Part shown: positions 25,284 through 34,484 of the stretch, piece by piece
Layout: the number at the start of each line of letters is the position of its first letter
Numbering within the stretch: position 1 is the first letter of the stretch
Origin: UMGS75 sp964507405
GTDB lineage: Bacteria; Bacillota_I; Bacilli_A; ML615J-28; CAG-313
Assembly (NCBI GenBank): GCA_964507405.1
Contig: CAZDPJ010000001.1
Coordinates: 62,001 to 126,000 of the forward strand
DNA length: 64,000 nt
Direction: 5' to 3'
Notes under the pieces: model-generated
Database searches by the model: none
What the model was told of the DNA's origin: nothing
What the model saw: only the letters and a program-made list of their open reading frames with translations
Translations under genes and position numbers: made by a program

Positions 25284-27005
25284 TTATTTTAATAAATTAA
25301 ATTTAATATTTCTCATTCTATTTAATGTACAAATTATATCTTGTTTTCTTATATTCTCAAACCAAATATTACATTTTAAATTATAATCTGATACAATTTC
25401 ATTAATCTTATTTTCAAATATCTCACTATGTATTGAAAGTATATTTTCAATTATATTTCCATGATAGAATTTATCATTAGATAAAATCAATTCCATTATA
25501 TATGTTAAATAATTTATTTGGTTATCACTAACTATAGTAGAAAGACTTGTTATATCAGATGAATATTCATCAAGAATTATTTTTTTTGTTTTATCAGCAA
25601 ATACCGTATTAAAATAAATGAATGAATCTTTTAAGGATACACTTGATAATTCTCTTTGAAAAATAAAATTTGCTTTTTCATCTTCTTCTACTACTTTTAC
25701 TAAATCTAAATTAGAGACTGAATCAGTAATATCAAAGACATTATAGTTCTCTAATAATAATACAGAATTTGTTAATGATAAATAAATGCTAGATCCGCCT
25801 ATGACTAAAATGATAGATACATCATAATCATTATATATTTCTTTAATTCTACTAGTAAAAGGAATAATAGGGTCATCTCTTACAATTAAATGCATATTAT
25901 AATCCCTAATCATAAAGTTAGTTGCACTTCTATCTTCATCAATTAATAATAATTTACAATTCATATTAATAGCTTCAATTATACTTGTTGCTTGTGATAT
26001 ACTTCCACTTGCGTCTAATGTTGAAAAATTAGTAATATCATTTGATAAAGGAATATATTTAAAAAAGGGAGAAATATCCGTATTAGATATATATCTTCCA
26101 TCTTCAGCACATATTCTTAATGCTGAAGCATCAGTTATACAGTACTTCCTACCATCACTATATTCATGGTTATATACACCACTTTCTATTGCTTCTAGTA
26201 AAGTAGTTTTACCAGAGTATCCTCCTCCCGTTATCACAGTTATTCCTTTTTTTATTCCCATTCCTGTAATTATAGTATTATCGCTAAACCTAATATTTAT
26301 TTCCTTTGATTTAGGACTAACAAAATAAATGATATTTTCTAATTTATTTATTTCTTCTTTTCTTGGTAAAATACTTCCATTTGCAATAAAGGAAACATAA
26401 TTATTACTTTTAAGATATTTTCTTATTTCATTTTGTTTAATATATAAGTCAATTCCATTAGTTAATTCTTCTTTATTAATATTTTCTAATAATTCATATA
26501 ATAATGTTATTATTTCTTTTAGTGCTTTAAATGAACTTTTTCCATTAATAAAAGTTTTATTAATTAATGGGAAAATAAATAATAAACGATAAATAAATGA
26601 ATTACTTTCTTTATCAAAGATAAGTCCATTTCTTTTTATTACTAATTCATTTGGTACTATAGATTCAACATATGGTTTTTCACGACTACTTTTATTTTTA
26701 TTAAAGTATTCATCGTTAATAGAATTAATTTTACTATAGAGATGTTTTAATAAATAATGTTCAATAGCAACACAATTTTCACTAGTCACATTGTCTATAA
26801 TAATATTACTAGGAATATAAATATTGATTATCACTTTTTCTGGATTTCTAAAATCTAAACCATTAAATTTAAATTTTAAATAATTAAAATAATATTCAAG
26901 TATTTTTTCTTCTCTCATATCTTTTAAAGTATCTAAATATAATTCATCAATTCTTGTTTTGTTTTGTCCATGTAAAAGATTTAAATATTTTTTTAATAAA
27001 TTCAT
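25284..27005 (-). CDS. ABC-class predicted ATPase (COG3044 / PF09818-like)
   Basis: 573 residues, close to the usual size. Helical N-terminal domain of about 240 residues, then Walker A TGGGYSGKTTLLEAI, a signature-like LDASGSISQA and Walker B LLLIDEDRSATNFM, a combination typical of this conserved but uncharacterised family. No membrane partner is present, so it is a soluble ATPase, perhaps RNA- or ribosome-linked. GAGGAG lies 7 nt before the ATG. Its leader contains a 20-codon open frame and competing hairpins (27035-27145), which suggests attenuation. Confidence 0.85.
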   Translation of the reverse strand: MNLLKKYLNLLHGQNKTRIDELYLDTLKDMREEKILEYYFNYLKFKFNGLDFRNPEKVIINIYIPSNIIIDNVTSENCVAIEHYLLKHLYSKINSINDEYFNKNKSSREKPYVESIVPNELVIKRNGLIFDKESNSFIYRLLFIFPLINKTFINGKSSFKALKEIITLLYELLENINKEELTNGIDLYIKQNEIRKYLKSNNYVSFIANGSILPRKEEINKLENIIYFVSPKSKEINIRFSDNTIITGMGIKKGITVITGGGYSGKTTLLEAIESGVYNHEYSDGRKYCITDASALRICAEDGRYISNTDISPFFKYIPLSNDITNFSTLDASGSISQATSIIEAINMNCKLLLIDEDRSATNFMIRDYNMHLIVRDDPIIPFTSRIKEIYNDYDVSIILVIGGSSIYLSLTNSVLLLENYNVFDITDSVSNLDLVKVVEEDEKANFIFQRELSSVSLKDSFIYFNTVFADKTKKIILDEYSSDITSLSTIVSDNQINYLTYIMELILSNDKFYHGNIIENILSIHSEIFENKINEIVSDYNLKCNIWFENIRKQDIICTLNRMRNIKFNLLK

Positions 27006-27034
27006 TTGTTTTCTCCTCGTATATTTTTAAATTT

Positions 27035-27063
27035 AAAAAGCACTTCCTATAAATTAGAAGTGC
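27035..27063 (-). terminator. Attenuator terminator before the ABC-class ATPase
   Basis: Minus-strand GCACTTC, 10-nt loop, GAAGTGC, then five T. It lies between the leader peptide and the ATPase, 20-30 nt before the ATPase ribosome site, so it can decide read-through. Confidence 0.75.
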
Positions 27064-27127
27064 CAAAATTATCAAATTATATTTAGAAAAAAAAGGTATT
27101 TAAGGATTTGATTACTTCTAATTTATA
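27048..27127 (-). promoter_or_regulatory. Competing 14-bp helix (antiterminator)
   Basis: TATAAATTAGAAGT lies in codons 7-11 of the leader frame (27114-27127) and is perfectly complementary to ACTTCTAATTTATA (27048-27061), which contains the 5' arm and loop of the terminator. Both structures cannot form at once. Confidence 0.7.
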
Positions 27128-27145
27128 AATAGCTATATTTTTCAT
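27083..27145 (-). CDS. Leader peptide, 20 codons
   Basis: The ATG at 27145 has AAAGGAG (27155-27161) 9 nt upstream and is followed by 20 codons and TAA at 27083-27085. The peptide begins MKNIAIYKLEV and ends in three Phe codons (TTT TTT TTC). The frame sits between a consensus promoter and an intrinsic terminator, and its codons 7-11 form one arm of the antiterminator. This is the layout of a translation-dependent attenuator. It is too short to identify by homology, so the call rests on context. Confidence 0.65.
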   Translation of the reverse strand: MKNIAIYKLEVIKSLNTFFF

Positions 27146-27181
27146 AATAATCAACTCCTTTCAAATTTTATTTACATTACT

Positions 27182-27210
27182 ATTATATACTAAAGAATTT
27201 TATTTATCAA
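27182..27210 (-). promoter_or_regulatory. Promoter of the leader-ATPase transcript
   Basis: Minus-strand TTGATA (27205-27210), 17-nt spacer, TATAAT (27182-27187). Predicted leader of about 145 nt before the terminator end. Confidence 0.85.
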
Positions 27211-27250
27211 TTTATTTGTTTAAATCAGTGCACCTATTAGTTGCATTAAG

Positions 27251-27281
27251 AAAAAAGGTAATAGAGAAACCCTCTACTACC
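27251..27281 (-). terminator. Terminator after the BspA-like gene
   Basis: Minus-strand GGTAGTAGAG and CTCTATTACC pair with one mismatch around a 5-nt loop, followed by six T. Confidence 0.82.
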
Positions 27282-27289
27282 TATTATTT

Positions 27290-30200
27290 CTATTCAGATA
27301 CAGTTATAATATTTCCTTCAAAGTCAATAGTATTATCAGTACATTTAATTAAAACTCCATCTTCTAAATCAGTTAATAAAGTTCCTTTATTAATACTATT
27401 CCATTCTTCAACAGTTCCTTCATAAATAATTTCTTTTAAAGCTAATAGGAATCTAAAGCACGAATCATTAATTGTCTTTACACTCTTAGCAATAGTAAGT
27501 GTTTTAATACTACTACAGAAATTAAATGCTGATTCACCTAATGTTTCAATACCATCTAAAATAACTAATGATTTAATGCTAGAACGAGCAAAGGCTTGAT
27601 ATCCAATTGTATTTAAACTACCAGGAATTACTATTCCTTCTGTCAATGCTTTATTCTCATAAAAAGCATATGATTCAATTTTTTCTAAGCCTTCATTGAA
27701 AACTACTTTTTTAAGGTTTTCACAAGCACGGAAAGATGAATTACCTATTGTTTTTACATTACTTGGAAATTCAACACTTGTAATAAACTTATTTTTATAG
27801 AAAGCATGTTCGTAAATTGAAGTTACATTACTTGGAATAACAATATCAGTAGCCTTACCAATATAACCTGTAACAATAATCTCATCTCCTGTTGAATATA
27901 GAATAAAGCCATCATCAGTTACAGATATTTTACTTTCACTAAGAGAAGTCACAACAGATAATGCGTTTTCCGCAAGACCACCATTATTATCCTTACCAAG
28001 TTCTATTGAAATACTAGATAAATTAACAATTTCCACCATTTTTATTGCTGAATAGAAAGCGGCTGCTTCAATTGTTTTTAAGTTTTTAGGAAGGACAATA
28101 TAAGAAAGATTACTTGTTCCATAGAAAACTGAACTTTCAATTTTTTCAAGTGAATCTGGAAGATTGATTTGAGAAAGTTGAGTACAATAACCAAAGGCAT
28201 TTGATCCAATTGATTTAACACCTTCAGAAACAGTTACACTTAAAAAGTCATATTCATATAAAGCATATTTATGAATATAATCAATTCCCTCTGGAAGTGT
28301 AAGATGTAATTCAGTTCCGACATATCCAATTAAACCTACACCATTAGTGTCTGTATAATATGCAAATCCATTATCATCAGTTGTAACTTTTGATGAAGAG
28401 TCATCATTAACAATTCTAATAGCTCTAAGTGCCACACTTCCATAATCAAATGAACCCGGTGTTAACGTAAATGAAGACTTATTATAAATTTCAACTAATC
28501 TATGACAATATTCAAATGCGTCATCACCAATACTTTCTAGGGTATTTGGTAAAGTAATACTATATAAGTTGCTACAACCATTGAAGGCATTATCACCTAT
28601 TGATTTTACATTATCAAAAGTAATCGTAGTTATTGTATAACAGTTTTCAAATGCATTTCTTAGAATTTTTTCTCCTGTTACATGAACAGTTTTTAAAGCA
28701 GCTGGTAAATAATATGTTACGCCACCATTATCCTGTGTAATTTCAACACTATTTTCATATTCATATCCACCAAAGTAATCACCAAATGTATCTACACTAT
28801 TACTATATTCATAACCAGGATTTGGAAGAGTCATTGTTTCGATGTTATAGCAACCCGAAAATTGACTATAAAGATTACTAGTAACACTATTTGGAATTAC
28901 AACAGATTTTAAATCAACACAGTTAACAAAGGCATATTTTTGAAGATTAATTGTTCCTTCTGGAATAACAAGATCCGTAAGTAAACTACCATCAATATAT
29001 AAATGTTTTGCGTAGTATAATGGATTAGAAGTTCTATCATTAAACAAGATATTTAACCAATCACTAATATCTTCAACATTAACTCTTTCTAAACCAGTAC
29101 AACCATTAAATGCAGAACTACCAATTTGAAGTAGTGATGATGGAAGGGTAATAGATGTAATATCAACTACATTAACAAAACTATGTGCATTTATTTTTGT
29201 TACACCCTCAGGAATTACAAGATCAGTAAGTAAAGTTCCATTAACATATAAATGTTTTGCATAGTATAATGGGTTACAAGTATTAGATAGGAATGTATAA
29301 GTTAACCAAGTATCTATGCTTTCAATATTTACTTTTGTTAAAGAATTACATTCATCAAAACAACGCGAACTAATTTCAGTTACACTTGATGGAATATTTA
29401 TTTCTTTTAAATTAGTACATTTATAAAATGCTTCCATATAAATCGCACTGACTGTGCTTGGAATATAAACACTTTCTATTACTTTATTATCTTCAAAAGC
29501 ATGATGACCAATATATGTAACCTTATAGTTCCAGTCTCTTTCATCTTTAAAATATTCTGGAATTACAACATTTTTTTCAGTACCAGTATAACCAGATACA
29601 CAACAAACTCCTGTTCCAAGTGAATATTCAAAAACTAATCCTTCGGTACCAAATGTATTGTATCCTTTACATATAGAACAAATTCCGTTTACAAAATTAT
29701 GTTCTCCTTCATTAATTTTTGAGTTACAATCAGTTCGATAACAATCTTTCCAGTGAAGATCTTTATCATATTTCCAATTAGTTGGATCATGACCTAAAGG
29801 TTCCCCATATTCATTGCCACAAACATCACATACTGCTTTACTTTCACAAGTAGCTGTTCCACCTTTACATGAAGCAGGAATTACAATTGTATCAAGTTTG
29901 TTGTAATATCCATCATTTGAATAAGCAACATTAGTTAAAATTTCTTCCCAATATTCTTTTACTCCATCTTCTGTACAAGTTTCTTCAACTTTCGCATGAT
30001 ATGCAACAAAGCTACCACCTTCATAATATATAATAAAATCATCATTCATATTTTCAAACCAGTGGTCAGTATTAATATTTTCTGATTTTGTTTTTATTAC
30101 ATCAAGTGTCCATGGGAAAGTTACACTTGTCATATTACTACAATATGAAAAGGCACTATCACCAATTACTTTAATTGTTGAAGGAACTGTAAAGCTAGTT

Positions 30201-32257
30201 AATCTGTCACATCTATAAAAGGCATTAACTCCGATTTTTTCAACTGATGCTGGAATTTCAATAATAGATATAGCAGAATAAGCAAACATTCCTTTTGAAA
30301 TAGAAGTTAATCCTTCTGGTAAATTTATTTTCAATATCTCAGTTTCTGGTAATTTAGTACCACAATATTGGAAAGTATATTCAACAAATTCAGTTTTAGC
30401 ACTTTCAATTGTTATTTCTTTTACTACATAACACCAACCAAAAGCCGAACTTGCGATAAATTCAACATTAGCTGGTATAGTAATTGATTCCAACACTTGA
30501 CAAGAAGCAAAAGCTCGATAATAAATTGTTTTAACACCAGTACCTAATTCTAAAGATTTAATATTAGAATTATAAAAAGCACGTTCACCAATCCAATTAA
30601 CTGAATTTGGAATTTTAATTTTAGTTAACTTACTATATACAAAGGCATCTGCGAAAATTGCTTTTACACCATCTTTAATTATTACTTCTTCACCATCTGG
30701 AAGCGTTCCTTTATATTTATATAAATAATTATCAATATAAACTATTCCATCTGGTTGACTATTAAACCATGCTGTTGTTGAGAAAATACTTGGACCAACA
30801 AATTCTAAAGAATCAGATAAAGTAATATCACTTAAGATAACACAATTAAAAAATGCACTATCTTCTATTCTTTTTACTGAATTTGGAATAACAACACTAG
30901 GTAATGATTTACAACCAGCAAATGCGGATAACTCAATTGTTTTAATACTATCTGGAATAATAATACTTGTTATTTTATTATTATTGCTATATGTTTTATA
31001 AGAAGAAGTTGAACCATTATAGAATGTATGGTCTCCAATAATATCAACTTTATGTTCACCATTAGTTCCATCATTATAAAAATATGGGATAACTACATCA
31101 AGTGTTTCACCTGTATATCCAGTAGTTTTATAAGTTTTAGTTGTTTCATCATATTTATATGATAGTCCTTCAGTACCAAATGTATTATGTACACTACATA
31201 TATCGCATATTCCATCAACATAATTATGGCTAGCATTACTTCCTTTTTGAACACATCCATCTCTTTTACAAGTATGATAATGTCCGTTTTCGGCAAACAT
31301 CCAAGAATCAGTATCAAAATCATGAGAAGCAGGAATTATGATATCCTTAATTTCAACATTATTATTATCAAATTTTTTTGTACAAACACTACATTCTTTA
31401 TGAGGAATGATTCCATCTACAGTACAAGTTGCAGCTTTTCCTTCATTCCACTCTCCAAATTTATGTTCTAAAGTATTACCATAACTAAAAGTTAAAGTCC
31501 CAGCTTTACCACATTCACATGAATAATAGTATGTTGATGAATTTGTACAAGTTGCTGCGCTTGCTAAATATTTATTATCAGTTACTTGCTCACTAAATGT
31601 ATGTGATGTCTTTTCTGTAACTACAGTTTTACAACAACTCCACTTTTGAGAGTGACCATCTTCTTCTACTATCCATTCAATATGTCCTTCTTCTAAGTGA
31701 TTATTTAAGTCTTTTTCACCATATTCATGATTACATAAAGAACAAACTGCTTTTGATGTACAAGTTGCGACCCCACCACTACATTCCGTTATTCTTTTAC
31801 TACAAGTATCACATAAGTGATCATTATCATCATCTTGATGGGCTTCTTCATCTTTTGTTTCAATACAATCATTTCGAAGACATTCATGCCAATGATTATT
31901 ATCATCAAATTTCCATTCTTCATTAAAACTATGATTAAGCGCAGGAATAATAGTTCCTTTTGTATTATATTCACAGCGTGAACATTGTTTATATGCGTCG
32001 TATCCTTCACTTACACATGTTGCACTTTTCGCACTAACATCTTGTAAATCATGCCCTAAAGCATCAATATCAACATTTTTTGTATTATCACATTTACTAC
32101 ATTTAAGTTCTTCTACACCATTTGAAGTACATGTTGCATTAACAAGAACTCGGGAATTAACCCATTCATGTTTACATTCTTTTCCCCCGCAACTTCCTAA
32201 TGTTAAAATTGCCATTATGAGAAATAGTATAAATAAAAAATTCTTTTTTTGTTTCAC
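27290..32257 (-). CDS. Giant BspA-like leucine-rich-repeat surface lipoprotein
   Basis: About 1655 residues from a GTG at 32257, chosen because AAGGAGG lies 6-9 nt upstream. An ATG 48 nt further up has no such site. Signal ends LTLGSC (lipobox). Residues about 20-320 are Cys-rich repeats with the recurring A-T-C-T ... C-S-x-C pattern, some with acidic HQDDDNDHLC. These are followed by dozens of LRR_5/BspA repeats of the form ...SIGDNAFNGCSNLYSITLP.... A second Cys-rich block interrupts them near residues 770-860. No LPxTG motif, so the lipid is the anchor. Likely adhesion or host/community contact. Confidence 0.9.
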   Translation of the reverse strand: MKQKKNFLFILFLIMAILTLGSCGGKECKHEWVNSRVLVNATCTSNGVEELKCSKCDNTKNVDIDALGHDLQDVSAKSATCVSEGYDAYKQCSRCEYNTKGTIIPALNHSFNEEWKFDDNNHWHECLRNDCIETKDEEAHQDDDNDHLCDTCSKRITECSGGVATCTSKAVCSLCNHEYGEKDLNNHLEEGHIEWIVEEDGHSQKWSCCKTVVTEKTSHTFSEQVTDNKYLASAATCTNSSTYYYSCECGKAGTLTFSYGNTLEHKFGEWNEGKAATCTVDGIIPHKECSVCTKKFDNNNVEIKDIIIPASHDFDTDSWMFAENGHYHTCKRDGCVQKGSNASHNYVDGICDICSVHNTFGTEGLSYKYDETTKTYKTTGYTGETLDVVIPYFYNDGTNGEHKVDIIGDHTFYNGSTSSYKTYSNNNKITSIIIPDSIKTIELSAFAGCKSLPSVVIPNSVKRIEDSAFFNCVILSDITLSDSLEFVGPSIFSTTAWFNSQPDGIVYIDNYLYKYKGTLPDGEEVIIKDGVKAIFADAFVYSKLTKIKIPNSVNWIGERAFYNSNIKSLELGTGVKTIYYRAFASCQVLESITIPANVEFIASSAFGWCYVVKEITIESAKTEFVEYTFQYCGTKLPETEILKINLPEGLTSISKGMFAYSAISIIEIPASVEKIGVNAFYRCDRLTSFTVPSTIKVIGDSAFSYCSNMTSVTFPWTLDVIKTKSENINTDHWFENMNDDFIIYYEGGSFVAYHAKVEETCTEDGVKEYWEEILTNVAYSNDGYYNKLDTIVIPASCKGGTATCESKAVCDVCGNEYGEPLGHDPTNWKYDKDLHWKDCYRTDCNSKINEGEHNFVNGICSICKGYNTFGTEGLVFEYSLGTGVCCVSGYTGTEKNVVIPEYFKDERDWNYKVTYIGHHAFEDNKVIESVYIPSTVSAIYMEAFYKCTNLKEINIPSSVTEISSRCFDECNSLTKVNIESIDTWLTYTFLSNTCNPLYYAKHLYVNGTLLTDLVIPEGVTKINAHSFVNVVDITSITLPSSLLQIGSSAFNGCTGLERVNVEDISDWLNILFNDRTSNPLYYAKHLYIDGSLLTDLVIPEGTINLQKYAFVNCVDLKSVVIPNSVTSNLYSQFSGCYNIETMTLPNPGYEYSNSVDTFGDYFGGYEYENSVEITQDNGGVTYYLPAALKTVHVTGEKILRNAFENCYTITTITFDNVKSIGDNAFNGCSNLYSITLPNTLESIGDDAFEYCHRLVEIYNKSSFTLTPGSFDYGSVALRAIRIVNDDSSSKVTTDDNGFAYYTDTNGVGLIGYVGTELHLTLPEGIDYIHKYALYEYDFLSVTVSEGVKSIGSNAFGYCTQLSQINLPDSLEKIESSVFYGTSNLSYIVLPKNLKTIEAAAFYSAIKMVEIVNLSSISIELGKDNNGGLAENALSVVTSLSESKISVTDDGFILYSTGDEIIVTGYIGKATDIVIPSNVTSIYEHAFYKNKFITSVEFPSNVKTIGNSSFRACENLKKVVFNEGLEKIESYAFYENKALTEGIVIPGSLNTIGYQAFARSSIKSLVILDGIETLGESAFNFCSSIKTLTIAKSVKTINDSCFRFLLALKEIIYEGTVEEWNSINKGTLLTDLEDGVLIKCTDNTIDFEGNIITVSE

Positions 32258-32323
32258 TTTTTTCCTCCTTATTATAAAAATTATAGTCTTGATTAGAAAA
32301 CTCAAGGCTATATTTTCCCGAGT

Positions 32324-32352
32324 ATTTTATCACATTAAATAGATGAAATCAA
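32324..32352 (-). promoter_or_regulatory. Promoter of the BspA-like gene
   Basis: Minus-strand TTGATT (32347-32352), 17-nt spacer, TAAAAT (32324-32329); about 65 nt leader before the GTG. Confidence 0.7.
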
Positions 32353-32384
32353 GTGTTTTAATTAGATTTTTTGACTTTTTAATT

Positions 32385-32454
32385 CATATTTTTTTGTTTT
32401 TGTGATAAGATGACATTTATTAACATTTTATTGTATTTTATCAAAAAATATGGA
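32385..32454. repeat. Imperfect inverted repeat in the BspA/recombinase intergenic region
   Basis: CATATTTTTTTG (32385-32396) and CAAAAAATATG (32444-32454) are complementary except for one extra T and lie 47 nt apart. It could be a recombinase site or chance in A/T-rich DNA. The rest of the 300-bp gap is A/T-rich with only the two divergent promoters. Confidence 0.35.
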
Positions 32455-32556
32455 TTATTTTATGTGATGAATTACAAAATAAATAATTAATATGTTTGTT
32501 TATTTTATTGAATTTTAATATATATTTGTTTTGCAAGATATATATTCATTATGGTA

Positions 32557-32585
32557 TTCACAAAATAGTTTTATTTTGTTATAAT
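32557..32585 (+). promoter_or_regulatory. Promoter of the first serine recombinase
   Basis: TTCACA (32557-32562), 17-nt spacer, TATAAT (32580-32585); CGGAGG follows before the ATG. Confidence 0.75.
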
Positions 32586-32607
32586 CTACCAAAAACGGAG
32601 GTTATTT

Positions 32608-33198
32608 ATGAAATATGGTTATGTAAGAGTTTCAACTTTAACTCAAAACATCGGAAGACAAATGGAAGAAATGTATAAGTTAGGATTAAGTGATGAAGTA
32701 ATTTTCATTGATAAGCAAAGTGGTAAAGACTTTGATAGAACAAGTTATCAAAAACTAAAGTCACATTTAAAACAAGGTGATTTACTTATTATTAAATCAA
32801 TAGATCGTCTTGGAAGAAACTATGATATGATTATTAATGAATGGCAGGATATAACCAAAGTTATCAACGCAGATATATATGTAATTGATTTTCCCTTGCT
32901 TGATACAAGAAGTGAAGCAGAAAATCTTGTTGGAAAGTTTATTGCTGATATAGTTCTTCAAGTATTAAGTTTTGTTGCGCAAAATGAACGTGAAAACATT
33001 AAACAACGACAAGCAGAAGGAATAAGACTTGCGAAAGAAAAAGGGATTCATATGGGAAGACCAAAATATACCCTTCCTGATAATTTTGAAGAAATAGTTA
33101 ATAGATTCCATAAGAAAGAAATAACTAATATTGAAGCAGCAAAAATTCTTAATATGAAACGATGGACATTTTTAAAATATTCTAAGCAATATAAATAA
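32608..33198 (+). CDS. Small serine recombinase (resolvase/invertase), copy 1
   Basis: 196 residues. Catalytic domain starts YGYVRVST with nucleophile Ser9; it continues with GKDFDRTSYQKL, LLIIKSIDRLGRNYDMI, and the long dimer helix ending ERENIKQRQAEGIRLAKEKG. A short C-terminal helix-turn-helix follows (NIEAAKILNMKRWTFLKYS). Family members invert or resolve DNA between short crossover sites. Clearly paralogous to the recombinase at 51265-51876. No transposase companion is present, so it is either a housekeeping-type orphan or a remnant of a mobile element. Confidence 0.9.
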   Translation: MKYGYVRVSTLTQNIGRQMEEMYKLGLSDEVIFIDKQSGKDFDRTSYQKLKSHLKQGDLLIIKSIDRLGRNYDMIINEWQDITKVINADIYVIDFPLLDTRSEAENLVGKFIADIVLQVLSFVAQNERENIKQRQAEGIRLAKEKGIHMGRPKYTLPDNFEEIVNRFHKKEITNIEAAKILNMKRWTFLKYSKQYK

Positions 33199-33254
33199 AA
33201 TTAAACATATTTTACATATTTATAATTTAAAATATACAATGTAAAATAAACATT

Positions 33255-33291
33255 AAAAGAAGACTGCTTTTTTATAAGTAGTCTTCTTTTG
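33255..33291 (+). terminator. Terminator after recombinase copy 1
   Basis: AAAAGAAGACT (33255-33265) and AGTCTTCTTTT (33280-33290) form an 11-bp stem. The following 190 nt to 33483 show no gene I can support. Confidence 0.82.
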
Positions 33292-33482
33292 TATATTATA
33301 TTTTAAATATTAGGGATATTATTTCTTACATAACATCCAGCTATAAAGGCTTTAAAGATAATCACCATATTTTACAAAATATTTATCTTTTGATATTAAT
33401 CATAATGCTTTACTAATTGTTTAATGGATAATTCATTTTTGACTAATCCAAATTATAAATTAATTTATTTATGATAATTTCT

Positions 33483-34484
33483 CTACTTCTTTTTATAAAA
33501 AAGGGTCATTGCATTTTTATATGATATTAATTCCTTATCTTTTTCTGATATTTCAGCATTCACAATAAAATTTTTTGCTTGTTCATTACTTATAAATGGA
33601 AAATCAACTGAATGAATGATTCTCTCTTTTCCTAAAACATCCATACAAAATTGTAATTGTGGATAATCGAAGATACCACTAGGTGTTATGTAGAAATTAC
33701 TTTTAAATGTTTCGGTTATTGTTTTTGATAAATGAGTAACTTCTTTTGGTAATGCTTGATCTAATCTTGATAAAAAGAAGGGAACAATTTTTCCCCAATG
33801 TCCAACAATAACTTGTAATTTAGGGAATCGTTCAAACACTCCCGATAATATCATTCTAATTATTTGAACTCCAACTTCATTATGCCATCCCCAGCCATAT
33901 AAAGATAATCTTGCGCTTAATTGTTCACCCAAGCCGCTATAATATTTATCTTGAATATCTTTTAATGGGGGTGCCGGATGTAGATATAATGGCAAATCCA
34001 TTTTTTCAATCATTTCCAAGATTGGATAATACTGCTTATCATCTAAAAAGATTGCTTTCATTGATGGTCTACCTGCTAAAATAATTCCCTCTAGTTTTAG
34101 TTCTTTTTTAATTCTAATTACTTCTTTAACTGATTCTTCAATATTAGACCAAGGAAGTAATCCAAATCCACCAAAACGAGTTGGATGGTTCTTAATAATT
34201 TCAAAAAGTTCATCATTAGCTTGTTGAACAATACTTGAAGAATTATTTGGATTTAATATTTGCGTTTGTACAGGACATGATAAGATTTGTTTATCAATTC
34301 CATATTTATCCATATCATTAATTCTTTTTAAATCACCATCAGCATATAGCTCAAAATCTGGAAAATAAGGTAGTCCTTTACTACCAGCAGATTTACTATT
34401 TTCACTATCTTCATTATAATATTTTGATAATTCTCCATTTAGTGATTTCAAATGGATATGTTCTTCTATTGTGATAATCTTCAT
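33483..34484 (-). CDS. Amidohydrolase family 2 (ACMSD-like) metal-dependent hydrolase/decarboxylase
   Basis: 333 residues. The N-terminal metal motif is the variant E-E-H-I-H; later metal and catalytic segments are PLYLHPAPP, VIVGHWGK and the Asp in HSVDFPF. Family members decarboxylate or hydrolyse aromatic and related acids. Substrate unknown. GGAAGG lies upstream of the ATG and the start overlaps the frameshifted amidohydrolase by 4 nt. Last gene of a four-gene cluster (36.2-33.5 kb) that may degrade or detoxify one compound. Confidence 0.82.
   Translation of the reverse strand: MKIITIEEHIHLKSLNGELSKYYNEDSENSKSAGSKGLPYFPDFELYADGDLKRINDMDKYGIDKQILSCPVQTQILNPNNSSSIVQQANDELFEIIKNHPTRFGGFGLLPWSNIEESVKEVIRIKKELKLEGIILAGRPSMKAIFLDDKQYYPILEMIEKMDLPLYLHPAPPLKDIQDKYYSGLGEQLSARLSLYGWGWHNEVGVQIIRMILSGVFERFPKLQVIVGHWGKIVPFFLSRLDQALPKEVTHLSKTITETFKSNFYITPSGIFDYPQLQFCMDVLGKERIIHSVDFPFISNEQAKNFIVNAEISEKDKELISYKNAMTLFYKKK

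Noticed and set aside
31187..31471. Plus-strand 94-codon frame opposite the BspA-like gene
   Set aside because: Antisense shadow of the repeat protein; composition reflects the complement of Cys/His codons.
33292..33482. Possible gene remnant after the recombinase terminator
   Set aside because: A short minus-strand frame of about 20 residues can be read, but with no recognisable family or supporting signals.
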